Positions 14,466-19,001 of a stretch of DNA of 19,001 nt are shown here, in pieces. Within the stretch, counting starts at the first letter, position 1. Every line of letters begins with the position of its first letter. Source of the stretch: JBFJWU01 sp041623475 [NCBI: bacterium] (GTDB lineage: Bacteria > J088); the NCBI GenBank assembly GCA_041623475.1, contig JBFJWU010000016.1:1-19001 (forward strand), in the 5' to 3' direction. The position numbers and the translations under genes were made by a program. The notes beneath the pieces are model-generated. The model made no database searches and was not told the origin of the DNA. It saw only the letters and a list, made by a program, of their open reading frames with translations.

Positions 14466-15805
14466 TCGGGCCGCTCGGCATCCAGCCACCAGGTTTCAAT
14501 TTCGCCTTTGCCCTTGATTTCAACAACGCCCCTGGGGGACAGTTCGAACTGTCCGGCAAGCAGTGACTGCGTCGTCGCGCAAACCTGGATTCGGCCGTTT
14601 TCGCCATGCGACTCCATTCGACTGGCCAGGTTGACCGTATCGCCCCACAGGTCATAGCTGAACTTTCGTTCGCCGATTACGCCTGCGACAACCGGACCGC
14701 TTGCGATCCCTATCCTCATCTGCAGGCCCTTGTGATCGCCGTCATCATCCAGGATCCGCAACATGCCCAGCGCCATTCTGGCAACCGACACGGCGTGGTC
14801 ATCTGTCGGCTTCGGAATGCCGCCAGCCACCATGTATGCATCACCAATGGTTTTGATCTTTTCCAGTTTCAGCCAGTCTGCCAGTCGATCGAATCGACTG
14901 AAGACCTGATTCAATAACTCGACAATCCTGGCCGCGGGGAGCGTCGCAGCCAGTTGCGTAAAACCGGCGATATCAGCAAACAACACCGTGACAGAGTCAA
15001 AACGATCGGCAATGTGCTCGCCGTTTTTTAAGCGTGCTGCGATCGATGCGGGCAGGATGTTCAGCAACAGCGATTCTGATTTCTGTTGTTCTGCGTCGAT
15101 TCGCTTTGCCGCCACAAATTCGATTCTCTTATACCGTTCCAGCTGCCAGGCACCGTACAGCGTCAACGGATACATCGGTATCAGGATCAGCCCCAGGGAC
15201 ACGACCGTAAACAGGTCCGGGTTAAACAGGTGGTACGCAACAAACAGCACGCTGGCCGACAAGGCATTGATTACCAGTGCGTAGTGGAACCGAACCCCAC
15301 CCAGGGACTGGATTGCAACAGGCAGGGCAATGCAGAGAATCGCAACCGCAATGAAACGGCCCTCATCGATCTGTATCCGGGTACCGAATCCCCACGCTTC
15401 CATCGTGTGGATGCCAACGTTGTCAGGGTACAGCGACATGGCAACGGTGACCCCCAGCAGATTCGCGGCGACACCGGCGATAACTGACGCCTGCGCGAAA
15501 CGCAGCAGCCGATCAGACCCGCTGCCGGCGAACAGCGCGATGTGAAACAACGCTATGACACCCAGTTTTAGAATGATCACTTCACCGATGCCGTCAACGT
15601 GACGCATCGGTACGTCAAATAATGCGCTCACGCTCCATCCGGCGGCTCCGATCAGCGCTGCGATTCTGAACGGGCGTACCAGGTCTGCAGTCGCCTTTTC
15701 TCGGTATTCCCGTTCCCATTCGGGCTGATTGGCAAAGGCCATCGTCAGCCGATCCAGGTGAATACCAGACAGCGCGTCAACCGGGTTTTGGATGGGCGAA
15801 TTCAC
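14429..15805 (-). CDS. Membrane-bound class III adenylate cyclase, ~458 aa
   Basis: Makes cAMP from ATP. Six hydrophobic spans occupy residues ~45-220 (counted from GTG 15803-15805). A short charged coiled linker ending LLLNILPASIAARLK follows, and then the catalytic domain. The two metal Asp residues are D278 (VLFADIAGFT) and D322 (KTIGDAYM). The base-selecting pair is K318 and D385 (SYDLWGD), the adenine-specific combination; the transition-state residues are N392 and R396 in TVNLASRM. All essential residues are present, so a homodimeric, active enzyme is expected. I chose GTG 15805 because the frame upstream reads as low-quality protein and overlaps the divergent lipoprotein gene. An ATG at 15943 (504 aa) and an internal ATG at 15742 also exist. 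The 3' end overlaps the convergent lipoprotein gene by 37 bp. Confidence 0.92.
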   Translation of the reverse strand: MNSPIQNPVDALSGIHLDRLTMAFANQPEWEREYREKATADLVRPFRIAALIGAAGWSVSALFDVPMRHVDGIGEVIILKLGVIALFHIALFAGSGSDRLLRFAQASVIAGVAANLLGVTVAMSLYPDNVGIHTMEAWGFGTRIQIDEGRFIAVAILCIALPVAIQSLGGVRFHYALVINALSASVLFVAYHLFNPDLFTVVSLGLILIPMYPLTLYGAWQLERYKRIEFVAAKRIDAEQQKSESLLLNILPASIAARLKNGEHIADRFDSVTVLFADIAGFTQLAATLPAARIVELLNQVFSRFDRLADWLKLEKIKTIGDAYMVAGGIPKPTDDHAVSVARMALGMLRILDDDGDHKGLQMRIGIASGPVVAGVIGERKFSYDLWGDTVNLASRMESHGENGRIQVCATTQSLLAGQFELSPRGVVEIKGKGEIETWWLDAERPDQGSGTPGQPQP

Positions 15806-15903
15806 ATCGGCATCGTAGCAGGACCCGGTCGGCCAGACACAGATGCACCAAACGCGGAAGTGGGCAATAGGCTTACCATAAGGACTGGAGCAAACTGAGG
15901 ACC

Positions 15904-15909
15904 AAGGAG
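15904..15909 (+). promoter_or_regulatory. Strong Shine-Dalgarno AAGGAG
   Basis: AAGGAG lies 6 bases before ATG 15916, an ideal spacing. It supports the small lipoprotein as a real gene and argues against the longest possible start of the antisense cyclase gene. Confidence 0.7.
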
Positions 15910-15915
15910 CCGGAA

Positions 15916-16179
15916 ATGAAACTGTGGATCGCACCCGCCGCACTGATGTTGTCGGCAGTTGGCTGTACTGAAAGCCAGCGCAACCAGATCAGTCATATCA
16001 AAAGCGATTTGATCGGGCTGGATCGCGTCGTGACCCTGTACAACGATCACGGTGGTGTGATCAAGACCTGGAAAGGCGACTTCAAAGTCGAGGTCCTGGG
16101 ATCCAGCGCCCGGTTTCTGGACGAGGACGGGAATGCGGTGATTATCTCGGGAACCTTTGTCATCGAGGAAGTCGACTGA
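15916..16179 (+). CDS. Small lipoprotein, 87 aa
   Basis: An unrecognised small exported protein. MKLWIAPAALMLSAVGC is a short type II signal peptide with lipobox SAVGC and lipidated Cys17. The mature ~70 residues are a compact beta-rich domain: RVVTLYNDHGGVIKTWKGDF, a hinge, SARFLDEDGNAVIISGTF and IEEVD. The shape suggests a small antiparallel barrel or sandwich; similar tiny lipoproteins of unknown role occur in Gram-negative bacteria. It has an excellent ribosome site, is divergent from the adenylate cyclase, and is followed after 92 bp by the SDR gene on the same strand. A CGTCA/TGACG stem (16185-16200) lies just after the stop but lacks a T-tract. Confidence 0.8.
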   Translation: MKLWIAPAALMLSAVGCTESQRNQISHIKSDLIGLDRVVTLYNDHGGVIKTWKGDFKVEVLGSSARFLDEDGNAVIISGTFVIEEVD

Positions 16180-16271
16180 CAGTTCGTCACGGCCTTGACG
16201 GAAACATGAATACCCCGGCCTGTGCGGTGGTTTAGTCTGGTCCCTACCGGATCTTTCCAAAGCGAGCCATC

Positions 16272-17207
16272 ATGAACCGTCCCCGACAACCAAAATGGTC
16301 CATTGATTCGATTCCCGACCTGTCCGGTCGTTCTGCTGTTGTCACTGGCGCCAACACCGGGTTGGGATATGTCACTGCGCGGGTCCTGGCTGCACGCGGG
16401 GCAAGGGTCATCCTGGCGTGCCGGTCATTGGATCGGGGCGAGGCGGCGGCGCAGTCAATCCGGTCAGGCCAGGTGTCCGGAACCGCCGAGGTTCTGGCCC
16501 TGGATCTTGCCAACCTGAAGTCAGTAAGTCACTTTGCCGATGCTGTTGCCGGGGCGGTTGATCAACTGGATTTGCTTGTCAACAACGCCGGCGTGATGAG
16601 TTCCGGCTACCAACGCACCAGCGACGGATTCGAAATGCAGTTCGGAACGAATCACGTGGGGCATTTTGCACTGACCGGGTTGTTGCTGCCGCTGTTGGAA
16701 CGTGCTTCGCAACCCAGGGTCGTGACCGTCAGCAGCCTGGGGCACAAGATGGGGCGGATGGATTTTGACAACCTGCAGTTTTATGGCGGTCGTGGGTACC
16801 GGAATTTTGCAGCCTATGGCCGTTCCAAGCTGGCCAACCTGCTGTTTGCGTTTGAATTGCAACGCCGGCTGGAAAAAGCAGGAAATTCAACGATCTCGCT
16901 CGCGGCCCATCCTGGCGCATCCCAGACTGACCTGGGCCGGCACCTGGAGGGACAGTGGTTTTTCCGGGTCTTTGAACGCGCCTTACGCTGGGTGGTCCAG
17001 GATGCTGAACAGGGTGCGTTGCCCCAATTGAGGGCCGCGACGGATCCGGATGCGGCCGGTGGGGACTATTTTGGTCCCGGCGGTCCGGCCGAGCTGAGCG
17101 GCGCGCCGGTCCGGGTCCGTCCAGTCCGCCACGCACTTAACCGCCACGATGCCGGCCAATTGTGGGATACGTCCTGCCGACTGACGGGCGTCAGGTACCT
17201 CGACTGA
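16272..17207 (+). CDS. Short-chain dehydrogenase/reductase, retinol-dehydrogenase/WW-oxidoreductase-like, 311 aa
   Basis: An NAD(P)-dependent oxidoreductase with a Rossmann fold. The cofactor motif TGANTGLG is at 25-32, NNAG at 104-107, Ser at 154/155, and the catalytic YGRSK pair is Tyr182-Lys186, with the Asn of NHVGHF (127) completing the tetrad. The basic Arg51 after the second strand (ILACRS) favours NADP. The long C-terminal tail and the FEMQFGTNHVGHFALTGLLL segment place it with the retinol-dehydrogenase/WWOX-like SDRs, which oxidise or reduce hydrophobic alcohols and ketones. The start is ATG 16272 with a poor ribosome site (AAAGCGAGCC). It is convergent with the TetR gene 8 bp away. 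Close to a P450, it may take part in the same lipid, terpenoid or xenobiotic oxidation, but this is inference from position. Confidence 0.92.
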   Translation: MNRPRQPKWSIDSIPDLSGRSAVVTGANTGLGYVTARVLAARGARVILACRSLDRGEAAAQSIRSGQVSGTAEVLALDLANLKSVSHFADAVAGAVDQLDLLVNNAGVMSSGYQRTSDGFEMQFGTNHVGHFALTGLLLPLLERASQPRVVTVSSLGHKMGRMDFDNLQFYGGRGYRNFAAYGRSKLANLLFAFELQRRLEKAGNSTISLAAHPGASQTDLGRHLEGQWFFRVFERALRWVVQDAEQGALPQLRAATDPDAAGGDYFGPGGPAELSGAPVRVRPVRHALNRHDAGQLWDTSCRLTGVRYLD

Positions 17208-17215
17208 TCATTTGG

Positions 17216-17836
17216 TCATTCTGGTTCCCCCAGGAACGCCTGGTTTTCCATCAGCAGCTGGAATGCCTTTGAGATCTGCGTTGCGACAGATTCCCTGGAC
17301 ACGGTGGGCGGCAGGCCGTTTGCGATCCCGAGCAGTAGACCGATCAGTGAGTTCATGAAAATGAACATGTTGGTATCGCTCATCGAGTGCCCGGCAAAGC
17401 GGTCATCGGAAGCAAAAAGCAGCTTGACCAGCATTTCCGCCTTGCCTAGCAGGCGAACGATGGGTTCTTCGTCCATCAGGCCGGGAACCTGACCCACCAG
17501 GACCTTTGTGATTCCGCGGTTTTCGATCGCCACGTCAACGGCCATCTCGGCAAACGATTCCAGTGCCTGAATCGTGTTTCCGGCAAGCCATTCCGGGATT
17601 CGTTCCTCGACCCTGTGCCAGATGATCCTCGCCTCGTAATCCAGCAGGGCCAGAAGGATATCTTCTTTGTTGTCGAAGTACTCGTAGAGTGTGCCGATCC
17701 CGACACCGGCCTTGCGGGCGATTTTATGGGTTGTCACTTGCGCGAAGGGCTCGTCGCGAATAATCCGACCTGTAGTTCGGATTATTTCATCATACTTTTC
17801 CCTTGATCTCGCTTGTTTTGGGATTCGTTTAGTCAT
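17216..17836 (-). CDS. TetR/AcrR family transcriptional regulator, 206 aa
   Basis: A one-component regulator. The N-terminal helix-turn-helix runs from about residue 33 to 53 (VTTHKIARKAGVGIGTLYEY), followed by FDNKEDIL, the hallmark of TetR DNA-binding domains. The remaining ~140 residues form the helical ligand-binding and dimer domain. It is divergent from the P450 gene with 117 bp between the start codons, the classic layout for a repressor that controls its neighbour and itself. No Shine-Dalgarno is visible in front of ATG 17834-17836; the leader is AT-rich. The ligand is unknown, and a substrate of the P450 or SDR is the natural guess. The annotation as a TetR protein is secure; its target is inferred. 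Confidence 0.93.
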   Translation of the reverse strand: MTKRIPKQARSREKYDEIIRTTGRIIRDEPFAQVTTHKIARKAGVGIGTLYEYFDNKEDILLALLDYEARIIWHRVEERIPEWLAGNTIQALESFAEMAVDVAIENRGITKVLVGQVPGLMDEEPIVRLLGKAEMLVKLLFASDDRFAGHSMSDTNMFIFMNSLIGLLLGIANGLPPTVSRESVATQISKAFQLLMENQAFLGEPE

Positions 17837-17862
17837 AACAATAGTTTATTTATCATTTAAAT

Positions 17863-17871
17863 ATTTTACCA
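17863..17871 (-). promoter_or_regulatory. Extended -10 promoter candidate for the TetR gene
   Basis: On the minus strand TGGTAAAAT combines an extended -10 TGn with TAAAAT (five of six consensus bases), about 27 bp upstream of the TetR ATG. It would give a leader of roughly 20 nt. No good -35 is visible, which extended -10 promoters do not need. Confidence 0.4.
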
Positions 17872-17889
17872 GCGCTTTATTTTTCCGAC

Positions 17890-17919
17890 TTGAATCCGAC
17901 TAAAAAGTCAGTTTAGCAT
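17890..17919 (+). promoter_or_regulatory. P450 promoter candidate with embedded operator-like inverted repeats
   Basis: TTGAAT (17890-17895) and TAGCAT (17914-17919) are 18 bp apart. Between and over them lie CTAAA-N7-TTTAG (17900-17916) and the overlapping GACT-AAAA-AGTC (17898-17909). A repressor bound here would cover the -10 region, as expected for autoregulated TetR-type control. An alternative extended -10, TGT-TATTAA, is at 17926-17934. Confidence 0.35.
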
Positions 17920-17941
17920 GGCTTGTGTTATTAATACGGAT

Positions 17942-17946
17942 AGGAG
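17942..17946 (+). promoter_or_regulatory. Shine-Dalgarno AGGAG for the P450 gene
   Basis: AGGAG ends 7 bases before ATG 17954 and fixes the P450 start. There is no competing upstream start in the same frame with a ribosome site. Confidence 0.7.
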
Positions 17947-17953
17947 TCGCAGA

Positions 17954-19001
17954 ATGGCAACAGCAAATAAAATCAGTTCGGAGCAGGTTACCCTGGCAGG
18001 GAATCGCCGGATCCCGGTCGTGGGTACGCGCAACCTGATTTCGGCGGCGCCCGAAATCGGGCGACTGGGGATCAATGGGCTGATTCTGTCGGCGGTGGCG
18101 CAATGCGGTGACGTATTCTCGGCAAAGCTGGGACCCTACCCGGTGGTCTTTGTCGCCCACCCGGATTTGTTGCGTCACATCCTGGTCAGCAACAAGGAAA
18201 ACTATTCAAAAAGGAACCCGATGTTTGATGCGTTGCGCCCACTGGCGGGCAACGGCATTTTCCTGAGCGAAGGCGATTTCTGGCGGTCCCAACGGCGGAT
18301 TATTCAACCCGAGTTTACCCGCAAGGGGGTCGCCGAACTTGTGGATGACATGACGACTGTAGCCGCGTCGATTGCTGCGGAGTGGGATCTGCAGCGTAGA
18401 CGTGGCGAAATCGTCAACGCGTCTGAATCGATGCGCCAGGCGGCAATGCGGATAATCTGCCAGGCGGTATTGGATATTGATGTCGGCAAGGACGCCCGAA
18501 ACCTGGGTCGTGCGCTGGACAATCTGATGACAATTTTCCAGCTGCGGTTCTCGTTGCCGGGTCCGTTTGGGAACGCGGTTGAGTGGGCAGGGGCGCGCCT
18601 GCAGGATCGGTTTATCCAGACCCTGGACGAGTTTATAGAGTGTGTAATAGAGCAGAACCGACAGTATGGCACCGATGGGGTTGTCAGCCGGTTGCTTGCA
18701 TCGCCTGATCCTGAAACCGGACGGAAAATGTCCGTTAATCATCTGAGGGATGAAATTATCACGCTGTTTATCGCGGGCCATGAGACGACCGCGACCACGC
18801 TGGCCTGGGCGTTTTTCATGCTGGCGGAACACCCGAATGTCGGCAAACGTTTGAGGATTGAACTGGACAAGGTCCTGGGCGGGCGTTTGCCGGGGGCAGA
18901 CGACCTGGGCAATTTGCCGTATACCCGGGCGATATTTGACGAGGCGCTGCGCCTGTTCCCTCCGTTACCTTTTGTTGCGAGGCAGGCTGTCGAGGAAGAC
19001 C
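17954..19001 (+). CDS. Cytochrome P450, 3'-truncated by window edge
   Basis: A haem mono-oxygenase; 349 residues are visible and the frame is still open at the last base, so the haem-binding FxxGxxxCxG loop lies beyond the window. The diagnostic motifs present are the C-helix WRSQRR (WxxxR) within GDFWRSQRRIIQPEFTRKGV, the I-helix oxygen-activation site AGHETTAT, and the K-helix ExxR in DEALRLFPPLP. The N-terminus lacks a membrane anchor, so it is a soluble bacterial form of the CYP102/CYP4-like (E-class) kind that usually oxidises fatty acids, alkanes or other hydrophobic compounds. The start is ATG 17954 with AGGAG at 17942-17946. It is divergent from a TetR gene that probably controls it. 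No redox partner gene is in view; one may lie downstream. Confidence 0.95.
   Translation, partial: MATANKISSEQVTLAGNRRIPVVGTRNLISAAPEIGRLGINGLILSAVAQCGDVFSAKLGPYPVVFVAHPDLLRHILVSNKENYSKRNPMFDALRPLAGNGIFLSEGDFWRSQRRIIQPEFTRKGVAELVDDMTTVAASIAAEWDLQRRRGEIVNASESMRQAAMRIICQAVLDIDVGKDARNLGRALDNLMTIFQLRFSLPGPFGNAVEWAGARLQDRFIQTLDEFIECVIEQNRQYGTDGVVSRLLASPDPETGRKMSVNHLRDEIITLFIAGHETTATTLAWAFFMLAEHPNVGKRLRIELDKVLGGRLPGADDLGNLPYTRAIFDEALRLFPPLPFVARQAVEED

Noticed and set aside
15806-15943. 46-residue N-terminal extension of the adenylate cyclase from ATG 15943
   Set aside because: The extension is Cys/Pro/Ser-rich with no domain character and overlaps the start of the divergent small lipoprotein, which has an ideal ribosome site. 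It is not formally excluded.
1-19001. CRISPR array, transposase, integrase, prophage, tRNA or rRNA
   Set aside because: No repeated spacer pattern, no mobile-element protein and no cloverleaf-like or rRNA sequence was seen. All intergenic gaps are under about 125 bp.

Overview
The window looks like ordinary chromosomal DNA of a free-living proteobacterium, most likely a marine or sediment gammaproteobacterium. The basis is moderate-to-high GC, tightly packed genes with short intergenic gaps, lipobox and Tat-like signal peptides, and a cation/acetate-symporter relative of the type common in Gammaproteobacteria. The lineage is inference; no rRNA or taxonomic marker lies in the window. I see no tRNA, rRNA, CRISPR array, insertion sequence, phage gene or integrase. 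No gene-free stretch exceeds about 125 bp. Sixteen protein-coding genes cover almost everything. Two are cut by the window edges: a sodium:solute symporter on the left and a cytochrome P450 on the right.

Layout. 1-1443 (+): 3' part of a sodium:solute symporter. 1497-2627 (+): unrecognised soluble protein. 2640-5990 (-): a likely three-gene unit read leftwards, 6-phosphofructokinase -> small alpha/beta hydrolase -> two-span membrane protein of unknown role. 5991-6085: divergent control region with a 13-bp direct repeat. 6032 or 6086-7977 (+): an amidase-signature hydrolase translationally coupled to a Ddn/DUF385-type nitroreductase-like protein. 7974-11708 (-): a P2A-type (calcium-like) P-type ATPase followed by a patatin-like lipase with a Tat-like signal. 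11818-13551 (-) and 13674-14465 (+): two divergent, unrecognised lipoproteins with an FNR/FixK-like palindrome between them. 14429-15805 (-): six-span membrane class III adenylate cyclase, convergent with and overlapping the second lipoprotein gene. 15916-16179 (+): very small lipoprotein. 16272-17207 (+): short-chain dehydrogenase. 17216-17836 (-): TetR regulator. 17954-19001 (+): cytochrome P450, divergent from the regulator.

How the genes work together. Most are independent housekeeping or accessory functions. Three neighbourhoods look functional: (a) pfk-hydrolase-membrane protein as an operon; (b) amidase plus Ddn-like protein as a coupled pair; (c) SDR / TetR / P450 as a small oxidative-metabolism locus, in which the TetR protein probably controls the P450 from a shared 117-bp AT-rich region. 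I did not find a clear new multi-gene system. The best leads are the FNR-like box between the two lipoprotein genes, the spaced direct repeat between pfk and the amidase gene, the mixed active-site signature of the phosphofructokinase, and the uncharacterised proteins at 1497-2627, 2640-4139 and 11818-13551.
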